From NCBI GenBank assembly GCA_948099385.1, contig CANUEZ040000020.1, positions 2,131,001-2,195,000 of the forward strand: a stretch of DNA of 64,000 nucleotides, read 5' to 3'. Shown in pieces: positions 23,240-36,432 of this stretch. Position numbers and translations under genes: made by a program. The notes beneath the pieces were generated by a model. It made no database searches. It worked only from the letters and a program-made list of their open reading frames with translations, and was not told where the DNA came from. The DNA comes from Fasciola hepatica (Eukaryota > Platyhelminthes > Trematoda > Plagiorchiida > Fasciolidae). Each line of letters begins with the position of its first letter. Position 1 is the first letter of the stretch.

Positions 23240-24160
23240 AGCGCAGAAAAACCAAATAAATGAGACTTCTGTAGTAACAGCGGTGTTAGAGTGACGTGCG
23301 TGTGTTATTTTTTCCATCCTAAGAAAAGCACCGATACTCCGGCACTTCCATGCTGATAGGTCTATGAAAGGAGTGCCTACCGCGAGGGTATGGCCATCTC
23401 GGAACACGTTTAATCATTTGTAAAACATTCATGGCAACTTAAATCTGTGGACAACAGTGTCATTGGTCCAGCGACTACGGATGCACTCCATCGAGATTTT
23501 TCTCTTACTCATGGTGATTGCCTCTATTTTGACTACTAAAAGTTATCTTGGCTCTTAAAACTGGAATGAGACCATACGGAAGTGTGGCTACAGTCATTGG
23601 TCAGACTGTACAACGCATTTTCAATCTGTCGTGCACTCTATATTGCAGACCTGACCGCAGAATTATGGATACGACGTTCCCTCCTTATCCGATCTACTAA
23701 GACGTCGACTGAGTGGCCAGGAACGAAGAGAGAACGATACATTTTCATATAATCCTGCATGTTAATAATGTGCTTCCCTTATTTTCAAGATGCTGGTCTT
23801 CATTAGGTGTTAAAACTCCAAATCAGTCGACGTCTTATGTACCCCAGCTTCATCGTTATGATTTTCCACACTTGAATGAACTGAGGGAATAAAGCTTATG
23901 AGAAGATAGATTCAATAAAACGGCCATTGGAACAAAAGAAAACTATCTGTGGGTTTCAGAAGTGCAACATTTGGTCCCGCAAGCAAAGAGTGAGGTTCCC
24001 GACGCAACTTATTGATGCGTGAATATTTTATCAGTGGTAGAAGGGATTACGTTGGTTGATTTAGTTGCCAAGTTATTGCATACCACTCGGTAATATATCG
24101 TCCATTAGAAATTATAGTTCTGTCAGCTAGTAAAGTTGTTCTTACCCATTTGGTGTACTT
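23240..24160. other. Intron sequence, no feature
   Basis: Between the repeat cluster and the EGF/TSP1 exon I see no gene. A single 21-base-like unit (TTGGCTCTTAAAACTGG) occurs near 23550. Confidence 0.4.
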
Positions 24161-24162
24161 AC

Positions 24163-24583
24163 CGAAGTTACGTCACAAGTTGTATGACGCTGACGCCTTT
24201 GAGGCCCCACACAACGTTGACCAGGAGTGTAAGAAATACATACCCGAGTCTCCTCCTGATATGGACGTTTATAGCAGATCTCTTGTGGCTCCGGCCATAT
24301 ACATTTTGACCAGGAAGACCATGGACTCCAAACAGCCGCCGGTGGTTCGATTTCGCAATCTTTTCCGGAGTACCCGGGTTGACAGATGCACGTATACATA
24401 GTTGGTTCCTTTTCGTCCTGAACGCACTGACCTTTATTTAAACAAGGCTGCTGCGTGGCAGACGGGTTGGAGATGTAAAAACCATCCCCTACCAAATTTT
24501 TCTCAGTTTCTCCACAGGCTGGCAAAGGCACACACTGAGGTTCACCCGAACTCTTGCGTTTGTAATTTGGTGGGCAAATACAT
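24163..24583 (-). CDS. Type I membrane EGF/TSP1 protein, exon with EGF 2-3 and TSP1
   Basis: The acceptor TTTTGCTCTTTCTTTAG precedes ATGTATTTGC and the donor is TCG/GTAAGT. The exon enters with one base that completes an Arg codon with the two bases left by the exon at 36433, and ends in phase 0. It encodes the last part of EGF 2 (CICPPNY..C). Next is EGF 3, with C-LNKGQ-C and YTCICQPGYSGKDCE. A TSP1 module follows: WSPWSSWSKC, then Cys at ICYK, VCIS, RCVG and TTCD. The WxxWxxW pattern is the known C-mannosylation and glycosaminoglycan-binding ladder of TSP1 domains. All expected EGF cysteines are present. These modules bind partners in the extracellular space. The specific ligand is unknown. 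Confidence 0.88.
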
Positions 24584-25279
24584 CTAAAGAAAGAGCAAAA
24601 TAGATGTCCATGAAAATATTCTGCGGTCGAATGTCACAGCTACGACCGTCCAAAGCATTATACAAATATTCCACTTTCACCCGTATTTCTGTTCTCTATA
24701 GAAAGGTAGAAGAAATTCTTACTAAGTCCTTGCCTAGGTTAACTGGTAATTTGCCGTAGGATAGGATGTCACATGTAACAGAAAACTGAACACCAAATAG
24801 TAAAATCCTTTATATGGTGGGTTTAGATGGTCAGCAAACACCCTTAGAAAACCGAAATGCGCAGCTCACTACCTCATTTACTGTATCGAAGCTAAAATCA
24901 CTTCGGAGTGTGTCGAAAAAACGACACAACATGTGATACGTTATACGTAACTTTATTGTTTAGAAACACATCTTTGTCGGAAATGATGGCAGTCGGTGGA
25001 CCTTTTGGGTATCGTTTCTCAAGACCAATTTACAACCGAATCCGTTGTTAGTTTTCGAGGCTAAAGTTTGTAGCCAGCAGAAAGTTACTGCAAGTTTTAG
25101 TTGCACGGGGTAACCGACTATCCACTGGAACTTATTTTTCCGACTTTTGTATAAACGCGAACAGCCTACACGTCCTCGCGGTTACAGCTGTGCATAATTA
25201 CTTTCAACGACAGGCGTTCTCCAATGTGCTATTCTACCGCCTTGTTCCTCTTCCTCGTATGCACCCTGTATGCCCGGTC

Positions 25280-25400
25280 AATTTTACTCGGCGCGTATAC
25301 AGTATGCCGATGACGTCGATCTGTGTGTACCAGGTACCAACGAAAGGTCCGACAGGTCCGCTGTAAACTCTGTTAGTGTTATTCCGTTTTCCGTACCGAC
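25280..25400 (+). pseudogene. Small reverse transcriptase fragment with YADD box
   Basis: The plus strand reads QYADDVDLCVPGTNERSDRS, the RT active-site box of a LINE. Flanking RT motifs are not evident, so it is a fragment of unknown clade. Confidence 0.5.
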
Positions 25401-25839
25401 TAATATTTCAGTAGCCAGACTCTATAGCTGAAACACACCTTTTCTTTAATCTTATTGGCCAATTCTTCTGATCTTTGCTCTGACCGGTCGGCCATCTTGA
25501 ATCTGGCAATTTTTACGCTTGGACCATCCAGAGACGGTGTTTTCTGCTTGAGACCGTTGATAACTCACCTTGAATGCATGTTTTGCTCCTGTTATCAGTT
25601 TTTTCTTGTTTATTGCGCCATGCATCACTGATGTAATTATTTTAACATTACAGAACCACACACACTACTTACCGAGAATTTGACTGTCTTTTGACATTAT
25701 ATCCACCTCGGGGGCGCCTGTCGGGGTGAAGAAGGACAGAAGTGTTGGAAAGATTTTCTTTTTTACAAGTATTTCCACACAAGGTATTTCGATTTTTTGT
25801 TGTTCGTATTGATTCTGATTTTCATATATGAAAGGGGAA

Positions 25840-28800
25840 GGTTAGGGAGCCACCACAGCATTCCATACACCATTGACGCCACTGACTCCGGTTTCGGGCC
25901 ATATCCGCCCGCGTATCAAGCCAACGGTTTTCGGTGTCATTCTTGCTCCAACCTGGTAGGCGACAGGGTCCCATTGCGGCTAAACGGGAAGTCAGCTTTT
26001 TTAACTTCTCCTTCAGGTCATCAGTTGTCCACCAGGCTGCCGTTTCCAATCCTGTCCAGTGAGCGCGAATAAGGTGCGGCGAGATAAACGCTGAGCGAGC
26101 ATCCGCAAGACATGACCTAACCACCGTAGCCGACAAACAGAAACAATTACCCTGAGTGATGACCAGTCCACCCCGAATACTCTCCTCCGCACTTCGTCAA
26201 AACTGACGTGATGCTGCCACCATTCTCGTGTGACTGTCCTTAGACAACGGTGGTCGAATACGGTCAGTCGGCGCACATCCTCTTCTCTAACCGGCCAGGT
26301 TTCGCATCCATAAAGTAGCACCGAGCGAAAAGCGGCGTTATATGCTCTACCTTTTAGGGAAAGCCTGATGTCGTCGCAACACCACAGGTGCCTAAGTTTG
26401 GCAAAAGCTGAATGGGCCTTAGAGAAGCTCAGCAAGGTCTCGTCTCCGATACCTCCGCCAGTGTAAATACAACACACAGTACAACACAATACAACACAAA
26501 GCTACTGACAGTTTTAAAACGTTCCCCACAAAGTGCAGGAGAATCTCCTTGCCAGGCTTGAAAAATCATTTCGCCCGGTAGAAGTTCCACCCCATTGTTT
26601 GAAACACCAATAAAGGCTCTTCGGGATAGATCATCTATTATGAAGTAGAAGAAGACAGGAGAGAAAGGGCATCCTTGCCGAACGTCACTTGAGACGACAA
26701 ATGACTTGGATAGTTGCCCAAAGACCCTTGCTCTTCCTGAGATCTGCCGACAGAGAGCTTGGAAGTGTAATTCTCGGGCATGTTGTTCCTCATCAGGCAA
26801 GTCTATGGGGCAGTCCTATAGACAGAGTCAAAGGCGGCCCTAATGTCCAGAAACACAACAATAGTTGTCCTTTGATACACGTGACGGTGTTCAAGCAGGA
26901 GGCGAAGAGTTGAGATTTGGTCCGTGCAACCGCGGCCGGGACTGAACCCAGCTTGATCTTCACAACAATGGGGTTCGCACAATGGAAAAAGTCGGTGGAG
27001 GATAATGGACACTAGGAGTTTTGAAGCGACAAAGATCAGGCTAATTCCTCGATGATTATAACACAATGTACGGCTACCTTTTTGAAAGATGAGAACAGTC
27101 ATCGATTCACCCCGTGAAGTAAGAACGTTTTCTTCCGTGCAAACTTTTGAGGATTAGGTTGTCAATCCCCTCACTAGAACCATCTCGCCATCTTTGAAAA
27201 GCGCAGGAAGAATACAATCTTATCCGTGTGTCTTGTGGCGCTTGAGGTTTTTTAGTTCTTTTCTAATTTCCGCTTCTGTCGGGGACTGTCTAGAATAGGG
27301 CACACAGAAAGTGTAGGAATTCTAGGTGCAGTAGAAGCAGCGAGTGGCCAGCTTAACTGGGAGCGAAAGTGTTCTACCCAGTGGTCTGGTCTGCGCGACA
27401 GGTTGGTGATGGAAGTCCCATCGGTTTTGCGGACGGTCTCGCTGACACCTGTTTTTCGCTGTCCGGTGGTAGTGGGAATGAATTGGAAGAGCTTCTTGGA
27501 ATTGCCAGAGACAGAAGTTGCTTCCAGCTTGAGAGCACGTTCTGACCACCACGTCTGACAATCAGCACGCAAGCTGTTCTTCAAACACGAATGGAGTTCA
27601 CGGCTTGCTTCATTGTATCTTGCATCAGCAGAGATATGTCGGCGGCTCTCAAGCAGTACCAAGGAGTTTGAAGAAATGCAACTTCTCTGGGCGTGACGGA
27701 TCGTACCACATCTGGTCAGGCCGGCTTTCAGTAAGGCTTCTTTCTGTCGCTCCCAGTGCTCATCGACATCAGGTAGGTTGGTGGATTCCAGAGCCGGAGC
27801 CAGAGTATTCTGAAAAGATTCTGGCACTAGAGGGTCTTTCAGCTTGTCTATATTTAGGCGAGCATGATTCGCATTCTTTGAGCCCCTAAACAGCAAACGG
27901 ATCATAGAGCAGACTAATGCGTGATCAGAATCGATGCAGGTTGACCAGTAAGAGTAAGATGCTGCCGCGCCAGCGGTAGCTAATCGCTACGTGAAGTATT
28001 TGTGGCTATTCCTCCGTTAAGGAAGAAGGACGCTTGGTAGCTGTACGTCGTTTGGAGTTGCGAAAGTTTGTGCTTACTAGAAAAAGCTGGTGATCGGCAC
28101 ATTTTGTCAGCAATCTGTACCCATTGTCCGCACGATTGGAGTTGAGGCCAAACTGCCCTCCTAGGTGATGTTCAGTCGTAGCCAGGCGACCGAGGCGCGC
28201 TGTAAGCAGGAGCATATGAAGCTGTTGGTATAATTCATCTTTGTCTACCTCCAGACTGCAGTATGTCGGGGCATAGTTGGAAATGAGGGATAAGTCGCGT
28301 GTGCGATCTCGATGTCTACTTACTCGGCATGAACCTCACAGCCTGACTGCACAAAGTCGGTTATTGACAGGAGTCCACTCTGACATGGCCGCTTCAGCCA
28401 TACGGCTCAGAGCAACACAAATACAAGCCTGGCCGGCTGCTGCAGCGTCCGGTTCTCCAGACAGGCGTGGATGAAACTTGGTGTTGTATTAGCTGAGGAC
28501 ATTAGCCTGATCGTGGAGCTTGCATCTTGTAGTCATATCTCTGAGAGGCAGCAGATATCGATCGAGAACGATACCACTGGGTGACTTAGATTCGCCTTTT
28601 GTCCGATTTGCATAAGCGTGCGTACTTTGAAGCTTGACAATTTGAATTGTAGGAGAGGTTGAGGAAAGATGGGTTTAATGGTGTGGTTTGCTGTGGCAGT
28701 CGTAGGGGAGACGGTTCTAGCGGAAGTCTGATCATAACTGGTGGCAGTAGTAAGGCAGTTTTTCTGCAGCTTAGTCACGTGTCTGGCACATAAAACAGCG

Positions 28801-28930
28801 GTTGAAGTAGGGAGAGGATGGGAAGGTTCCGAGTGTGGTGGTGGATGTGCATATATTCTTGCGATGGCTGGGGAGCGTGAAAGAGAGTGAGATGAAAGCG
28901 AATTTGTATGAGAGTCCACGGTTCAGTTTG
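25840..28930 (-). mobile_element. RTE-type LINE, near full-length degenerate copy 2
   Basis: On the minus strand from 5' to 3': endonuclease start at 28919-28533 (KLSSFKVRTLMQIGQK, ICCLSEI), an endonuclease remnant at 28215-28006, and the linker at 27905-27252 (RSCISSNSLVLLESRRHISA). RT follows at 27102-26803 (GSRTLCYNHRGISLIFVASK, QAGFSPGRGCTDQ, VVFLDIRAAFDSVYRTA) and 26800-26500 (GRARVFGQLSKSF..SSDVRQGCPFSPVFF). The C-terminal block is at 26450-25850 (LRHLWCCDDIRLSLKGRAYN, LLYGCETWPVREEDVRRLTV, LRWLGHVLRM, PCRLPGW). An insertion of ACAACACA-rich sequence near 26466-26505 has replaced the YADD region. Frameshifts abound. The 5' leader may continue to about 29270. It lies in the same strand sense as the host gene. 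Confidence 0.88.
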
Positions 28931-31135
28931 CGGGCATAGTACTGCCAGGTTACCCAGACCAAAGCAGGTGGTTTTCTTTGGGGTTCACAACCGAAGCCTT
29001 TAACTATCCAAAGCCTAACCCTCAAGACAGCTTGACGGAGCGCAGGGTCCGAAACCCACTAGGAGCCAGTGACTAATCATTCAGTTCTTACGCCCTGCGG
29101 ATGAGGCCAAACATCCTGGGTGCCCAGTACAACCTTCCGCTCCATACGCCGGTGAGATTAGTGTTGTACGCTTCGCAAGCCACCCGTAGTTGGTTGAGAA
29201 TCGGGGTTTAGTCATTTCTTCAAGATTAACTATTAGTCAGTCAACCCGGTAGAGAGCCCCAGGCGTTCGCCTTTGCCCTTACACTTTCGTTTAGAAACAC
29301 CACCGCCCCGAGATGCAGTGTGTAGGACTTTCTCAGGAGAAGCCATTTGGTACGCCTGGTCATCTGGGAGCATTTCGAGAGGCGTTCAGGGCGAGCAGCC
29401 AACTCGGATCCTGAGACACCCACCCCCAACCATACTGAGGAATTTTGGAGGCGAATGAAACAGTTCTAATTACCGGGTACTAACTAGACCCCGAGAACGC
29501 CTGAAGGAACGGGCAACAAGCCATGAGTTCTCAATGTTGCCGAAAGACGGTAATGGTGAGTGGGACGGGTGAAGGACGGTTTTCGTGTTAAAGCGACACT
29601 GGACCAGATGCTAGCTAGGCGGGCTAAGATTGAACCTTCCGCAAGCAGAGCAGTCTAAACTGTTTACTTCAAGTGGCGGAAACCAGTTGGCCTTACAACA
29701 AGCAGACATACAACGAACAGCTCCATGGCATCGAACAACATACAAACTGCTTCAAGCTAAGTACTAGTTAGTTACGTTTATCAGGATATTCACCATGCCT
29801 AGAAGAAACGTGCTGAAATATACCCAGTGGTGAACATCGTCTGACAATTAGCAACCTATCGATGCTGGAATCAGACCTTCAATCCAAACAGGAATCTCAC
29901 CTCGGGTTGTATAACCCCCTATCCTCATTCGTCCTAAGTAAAGGCCGAAAATGTCGGAAACCAATTGGTTTTATCAACAACTGTTTGTTTTTCAGTCTGT
30001 GTTTTGTCCAGACCACGCACATCGATTCTATGGCATCCACGCGGGTCGCACGATATGTCGTCCTTCGCACAACCATATTCGGTGTCAATGTCTATACCCT
30101 GCCATTTAAAGATCGAGTTGAAAAACTATCACACTGGTTTGCAAAATTCTCGCTTTTACTATTCGCCCAAAACCGTCGCATGCCTTCCGAAATAATCAAA
30201 ACATTTCATTAGGGAAAAAGATTAAAATAACTGATAGTCTTGTGGAGTGACTACCCTGACTCCCACCTTCCGACGGCACGCCAGACGACCTTCATCCTTT
30301 TGAACATCTTGTGAACTCAAAAGTGCAATGGGACGTGTGGGCAGTCATACTAAAGAAGGTAAGCAATTAAAAACGCGTCAGATTTCCGTTCACACATCGG
30401 TAGACTGGATCATGTGAAAGTACATCTGTCTTGGGTTTTCTTGAAATATTCTAAGCTTCAAGAATATCGTTTGCTTCTGGGGCGAACATTTTTTGGTGAA
30501 AGTAGTAGTTATTTTTCTCGCTGGACTTTTTACGTACGCTACCGATGAGAGTATACGAAACGAATTCCTCTCGCAATGTTTGTCTTCTGAATTGTTTAGT
30601 CAAATATAGTAGATTAGAAGAATCATCAGTTTAGTTTAAGAACCGGGCACAATGGGCACTTTTCGTATCCGTAGTACATCTCATTGACCTACTGGCCACA
30701 AGCCACCTGGCCAAGGATCGACGGCTGCGACCAACTATCCTCTCACTCTCTTTCCGAGCGAAACTGACATACCCTTCAGTCGCGCGTCATGTTACGCTCA
30801 CGTGCTAATTATTGTGAACACGAGCACTTTGCTCTATTTATGCGAACTTGCGCGAACACTGATGGTCGAAAACCTTCAACTAACATTGATGAAACATGCG
30901 CCGGACAGTGGCGTGAACATTAGCCAATAGAAAACCTTCACTTACGACAGCCGAAAAGACAATAAACACGAAAACCTCATGAATGAACTTGCCTCACAGT
31001 AGGTAATCGAACTTTACTCTGATTTTGACTACGACGCCGTGCGTCTTTTTCGAAATAGAAAATTACTGAATAATTAAGTTCAGAATATGACTGGGTACAT
31101 ACCGCGTACGAACAATCATAACTCTATCGGAGAAC
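28931..31135. other. LINE 5' leader remnant, otherwise no gene recognised
   Basis: 28960-29270 is probably 5' leader of RTE copy 2, since TTCACAACCGAAGCCTTTAA resembles 58517-58540 beside copy 3. The 116-codon plus frame at 29862-30212 has no recognisable motif. Confidence 0.4.
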
Positions 31136-31139
31136 CGGT

Positions 31140-31300
31140 CAGTCTAATTGCGTTTTCCAATCACCTAGCCTCATTTACGCGGATGACCTTACAATCTGGC
31201 AAATTATCCGGTCAGATGCTGGTCTCCAGGTTTTGCAGTAAGACTTGGACTCACTCGGGCTTTGGCCCGAGACTTAGCATCTCCAAATCAAATATATAAG
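31140..31300 (+). pseudogene. Small LINE RT fragment with YADD box
   Basis: One plus frame reads LIYADDLTIWQIIRSDAGLQ, then VLQ, a stop and DLDSLG, as in CR1/Jockey-type RT palms. It is a short 5' and 3' truncated fragment. No flanking LINE motifs were found. Confidence 0.55.
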
Positions 31301-31549
31301 AGTGTACATTCATGAGTGTATAGAGGATGGAGAGCAGCACACCAACAACTTGCATGGGAAGCCCATCAAAACGTCAAATTTTTGGAAAGATCTTAAAGCA
31401 GCAGTGGCCTCAACTCTGAAGACCAAAGCTAGCACGGAGAAGGCATGTGCCTCCCGTTGGGGTAAGTACAGTGTGTGCGAAAAAATCGGGATTATCTCAA
31501 TTCGGTCAAAATCTTAACGTAAGATCAAACTCCAGTTTATACTACCGAT

Positions 31550-31567
31550 ACTACTACTACTACTACT
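31550..31567. repeat. (CTA)n microsatellite
   Basis: About six CTA units. Confidence 0.85.
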
Positions 31568-32598
31568 CCCAGTGGCCATAAATGTACGATAGATACTATT
31601 GAAAGCGATAGAAATCGTGTTAGATACTGTCAATCAGAGGATCAGCGACAGCATTGTTTGCTAATTTTGACTGCCACAAAAACGATCTACGTCCACCGAA
31701 TGGACAAAAGTGCCTACCGAGATACCCACATGATCTCTAGGACTTAAGAAATTTGTTCATATGCCTGTTATCATAATTGATTAGCACTAAAAATGGGAGT
31801 CAACGGGTCGCTTTTTGCCTCAATCGCAACTAAATGAGCCACATTTTGGCCTGATAATGAAGAGAAAATAAAGTTCTTTTCCAAAAATTGATTCACAGAT
31901 TCTACTCTCCGTACGGAGTGGCATTGCATAAATTTCCAAAGAAACATGTACTAATGTGAGGATCGATTAGGTGGAATGAGTGTAATTTATTGAATATGTA
32001 ATTTCGTTTTTATATTTCTCTAAAAAATTGGACTGGGATCACAACATCCTGTTAGAATGCTTTGCGGGTGAAGAATCTTCAGAAGCTTCACTCGTTGGCT
32101 TTCCCATCCAATTTATTTATTCGGCTTACGGAATATCTTCTGAAGGACAATTCGGATGTAGTTGTAATTTATATTGCTATAGATGAAGAGGACTTTGATC
32201 ACTCATCCTCTAATTTCCAAAACTGTTTTTTTTCCCTAGCGAAGTTGCCCATTCCGTAACTGTTCCAATTCGTCACCGTAAACTGCGCAGTTTTCCCCAA
32301 TGGTCTTTCTACTCTAAACCCTTTTCAATTACCCACAGATCAGTATACTGATTGCCCCGGACTGACGGTGAACTGACTGGTCGTCTAATGCTGCCAATTG
32401 CGTCTCCAAATTCTGAAATTCAGACGACTGCCAGGAAAGCCTACAATTATATCTTCCTTTGTCCCTGAAACACTTTTCCAATCTTACACTATTTCCACTC
32501 CGTGCTCGTTTCGGAATTGGTGAAGAAGGATTCTAAAGTGATATTCATCGAGGTATTCTTTCATTCCGTCATGTCTCTTCTATCCCCATTGATGGACT

Positions 32599-32619
32599 TA
32601 ATAATAATAATAATAATAA
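32599..32619. repeat. (TAA)n microsatellite
   Basis: Seven TAA units. Confidence 0.9.
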
Positions 32620-32834
32620 CATGAACGCTTGTGCAACTTATCAAACATCCAACGTACCCTTTCTATGAGGATCTTTGGAAATGCGGCTCTTGCTTCAGAA
32701 CTCACTGTTAATATCGTCTCAATCCCACAAGATGAAACTAGCATTAGAGTTGTCCGGTCCAATAACTTGGTGGCCTAGTCGTGAAAAAGTTTTTGGTCAC
32801 TACCGAGCTACATGGGAATCTTTTGTGGAGTATC

Positions 32835-32900
32835 TTCCATAGTTTCAGAGCCAAAATCCATAGTTTAAGATGTTTGCGCCATAGTCCAAAAGCCATTCAT
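32835..32900. repeat. 21-base tandem repeat units
   Basis: Three units of the form CCATAGTTTCAGAGCCAAAA, repeated with changes, are spaced 21 bases apart. They are in the left-end orientation of the transposon family. No transposase fragment was recognised next to them. Confidence 0.6.
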
Positions 32901-34589
32901 CACCAATAAATGGATTTTATATGAAAATATGAAGTGTATTACTCATTTCATGGGGAAACGTAACTCTAAACGCAAAGTTTTGTACGGTTTCATGAATGTG
33001 AAACTGTGCCTATTGTAGAAGATACATTTTCTGTGATACCGATCCAATAGAGTCAGTCAATACTAGACAACTACACGCATTCTGGTTAACCGTAACTGGT
33101 TTGCTTATGACAGTCCCTGGCGCTGTGGTGCATTGAGGTTTTACCCAGACGGTGACATGTTAACCGGGTTCAGTCGGCTAGCATGGTTCATGTGGTGCTT
33201 CCGCTTGCCACAGTAGTTCCTTTAGCCAAGGCCATTTTAGCAGCTTAACTGCACTACAAACCGATAAGAATTCGGTCCTAGTGACTAATTGTGGTGGGGA
33301 CTATCCGACAGCTTAGCGTTACGAGATGTTTCAAGCACATGCTAGGCTATTTCATGTGCTCATATTCGTTGTTTTGCATCTCTGACCCCCCTTGCGATTT
33401 CCGTTTTTCCAGACACAATCACTGCCCTTGGAGCATGAAGCTGTCATGATACTGGAATCAATCAAGTTAGGTCCACCGTGCCTGGTCCTTTTTACAACCT
33501 TACCCCCCTTGTCACTCGATGAAAACCCGACCTACAGGTAAGCCTCTACAATTTTCCACATTGTTTCAGAATTAGGTCAAAGTAATTCGGAAATGCTACC
33601 CAACTGACTGTCTGAGATTTTCTCCTGATTGGTTTGTGCAATGGCGCATCAGTCACCCCTGCATGTTCCGCGTAGATGGTCCCACCGTGCGCTCGTTGTC
33701 TGCGCTTCGCACCATAATGTGCGTCCATAATTACGCACGTGGACCTGACCTTGTCGTGATCAGAGCTAAGAGGCTCAGTAACTATTATACAACCGAACCA
33801 GTTGATCGAAAGGTGGTCGTTAATAAGACCAGTAGATAGAGGCAAACGTCTCAATTGGCCTTACTCATTCCAAGTGGGCGAATTAGACCAAGTGGCAATG
33901 GTGACGATGGATTGAAATTTGGATAAATTTACCCCATTGCTACCACTCTGTAGGTTTCGTTTCCCATTGTTATCCCCGAAGCTAGGCTTTGGTTGCATTG
34001 TGATTTCACCTGCTTTGTTCACTTTGCCCACCAAAAGAGCTAGACAACAAAACTGCATTACAACGAGTTCTGGAAAGTGTTCGAATCGGCTCGTTGCAAA
34101 TTGGCTTATTTTATTTCACTGTAAATCCCATGCAGGCGTTAGGTTCATACTGCAGTAATTCAAACAATATTGTATCAAATTATTTGCGACACAAGGATAT
34201 AAAATTAGGACGATGTGTGGAAAATACAGTCTGATTTAGAGGAATTTTGTTCGCGATTCGGTTGTGACCACGTGTTTGGACATAATTACACGACCAAAGA
34301 ACGGCGCACGTGAATTTATGCAAAAAACGAATCAGCAAATGGAAATATGACCCAAAAGAACAGTAAGATTTTCGTGGAAATCAATATTTACGTGTTTCTA
34401 TGCCATATTATTATTATTGTTATTATTACTATTGTATAGCCATTAGGTAAAATATTATTAGAACATATGAGACGTGAATACTAAGCGACATTATGTGTTG
34501 TAAGTGCTCATCAGTTGACCCTTTTGAGTGCTTACATATTTCATTTATCATTCATATCACTGTTCTCATTTGACAGAGAACGTACTTGA

Positions 34590-34845
34590 ATAAATATTCG
34601 TTAACACAGCCTTGTTGGAAAAGATGGTAGTTAGTCGACGTTTCGCTTTCCACGGCTTACTCTTCTGAATACTGGCTTGCAGGCTGGTTGTGATTTACTA
34701 CAACACAATACACGCGAAAATAAGTCCATGTAGGGTGGATGGCAAATTTCTGATAACGACCGGTCTGAAGTTGACCATCTACGAACTTCCAGAAGCCGGA
34801 GGACTCTGATGAGCTACCTTCCGACCGACTGATTATTCAAGTTCG
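34590..34845 (-). other. Possible Penelope-like element tail
   Basis: The minus strand contains CAGAAGAGTAAGCC, then GTGGAAAGCGAAACGTCGAC. This resembles the degenerate hammerhead-like tail GATCGAAACGTC of the PLE at 7180. CTGATGA also occurs nearby, at 34806, but on the opposite strand. No RT sequence is attached. This is suggestive only. Confidence 0.25.
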
Positions 34846-35064
34846 ACATCATCGTTCAAGTGTAATCTGACTACAACTTGTTTCTTGAGAGTACTTACTT
34901 CAGGCACATTAATTAAATATTGGATCGCCTATACTGTTCCTCCTTTTATTTCGGAGTCATATCAAAATAATTCGAAATTATGTCACAAGTATTGCTGTTG
35001 CCATTCAGTTGGCTGGTCGGGATGTCATTCAGCTTGGTCTAGAACCCGGAGCGTCCACGTTCTC

Positions 35065-35379
35065 TCACTCTATTCGCACTAGAGACTGAACTGCGCAGTC
35101 ATCTTCTGTCCATCGTTCTATGATGTACGGACGCAAAGGTGTATGCGGACTCATTATTTCGTGTTCAGAGTTAAATCTCAATGACTGACTGTGATGGGAC
35201 GAAGTAAACGAGCAGTGATCAGCAGCCCAATCAGGACAGGCCTTTCGGCAGTCCCCATTTCCCAAATGGTTGGGGCAGACAAAACGGATGTAATCCCACT
35301 GGTCACCAAGCAGGTTAGAGAGGGACAGACAATCGGGAGTTACAGGGTATTCAAACAAATGCAGGTATGACTGTGTCAT
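35065..35379 (-). CDS. Unrecognised cysteine-containing ORF
   Basis: The open frame of 104 codons on the same strand as the host gene has six cysteines, with FVCPNHLGNGDCRKACPDW in the middle. I do not recognise a domain. A possible acceptor (ATTTCTCGCTATGACACAG) precedes it, but no good donor was found. The exons on either side already join in phase without it. It may be an alternative exon, a piece of a transposon or chance. Confidence 0.2.
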   Translation of the reverse strand: MTQSYLHLFEYPVTPDCLSLSNLLGDQWDYIRFVCPNHLGNGDCRKACPDWAADHCSFTSSHHSQSLRFNSEHEIMSPHTPLRPYIIERWTEDDCAVQSLVRIE

Positions 35380-36432
35380 AGCGAGAAATTAGGAATTTAA
35401 ACAGATTGAGTGCATGGTTAAAGAAGACCTCGTCACAAATTTAGACAGATTACTGCCACACAATTTAAACTAACATGACTTAGAGAGGACTGTTGGGGGT
35501 TATTATCCTACAATAAAACAACACAATGTAATGCAATGCAAAGAAACGTGGATGAAGTTCGACACACACAACTGACCCATTGCACAAAGAGAATATCACG
35601 GAGATCATTTTGAAAATCAATATAAGCCATTCCAACAACGTTTTGTATTAGAGGCTTGTTAGTCAGAAATAAGAGACCTAAGAGTTTGATAAATGAAAGT
35701 GATTAGATTTATTTACTGTGCTAATCTGTAGGACTATCTGAGCCTATCGATGGTGTTATGCCTGTGAACCATTTTTTCAGCTGTTGAGTGTTTCCTAAAA
35801 AGTTCGTTCACAACAACCGAACTGGTAAAATGTACTGAAATCACTCGAACACAGAGCTACGCAAACCGAAATAATGAGGCCTAGGCTGCAGAATCGCATA
35901 TTAATTCTCTTTTTTCAATAATCAATTTGTTTAAATGTGGCAACTCAAAGAAAATAATTGGTAGATCACAAGTCGACCAGCCACAGCTGGCTTTTGTTGT
36001 ATACTTGTCCTTAGTGACTCAGAGTGGCTAGACCACCTCAGCGTAAGCAGCCACGCAGCTACACCGGGCCATTTCAGTTTGATGCCATCTGAATCATCAG
36101 ATTATATCAGAAGAAGGTTTAGTCGCGTTTCAAGTTATTTCACTTCCGACAAATGTGCGTGCACATATGGTAACCGATTTCAGTGCACGGAGTGCATTCA
36201 AATTTAGTTAAGTACGTCCGTCTCCGAATAATACTGATGGCTTATCAGTCACTGAACCCCAATGCACTCTGTCAGCAAGCCGCATGCTGAAGAAATACTT
36301 TCTCCGATTCATTTCCTATCTTGATCGGAAATAAAATTGCTTCTGTGAATGTGCTAATTTATTTTTTTTGCTTCTCTATACGTTTATTAACTTAGTAAGT
36401 TATATTCAGTCAAAAATGTAAGGAGGTCTAAC

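Larger units (their letters stand above)
31568..34585. other. Intron sequence, no gene recognised
   Basis: Contains a (TAA)7 tract at 32599-32619 and a 21-base unit cluster at 32835-32900 (listed separately). Frames at 32062-32259 and 33546-33854 carry no motif I recognise. Confidence 0.45.

Noticed and set aside
24150..24587. Plus-strand ORFs of 83 and 61 codons at the EGF/TSP1 exon
   Set aside because: They are antisense to a well-supported exon and have no motifs of their own.
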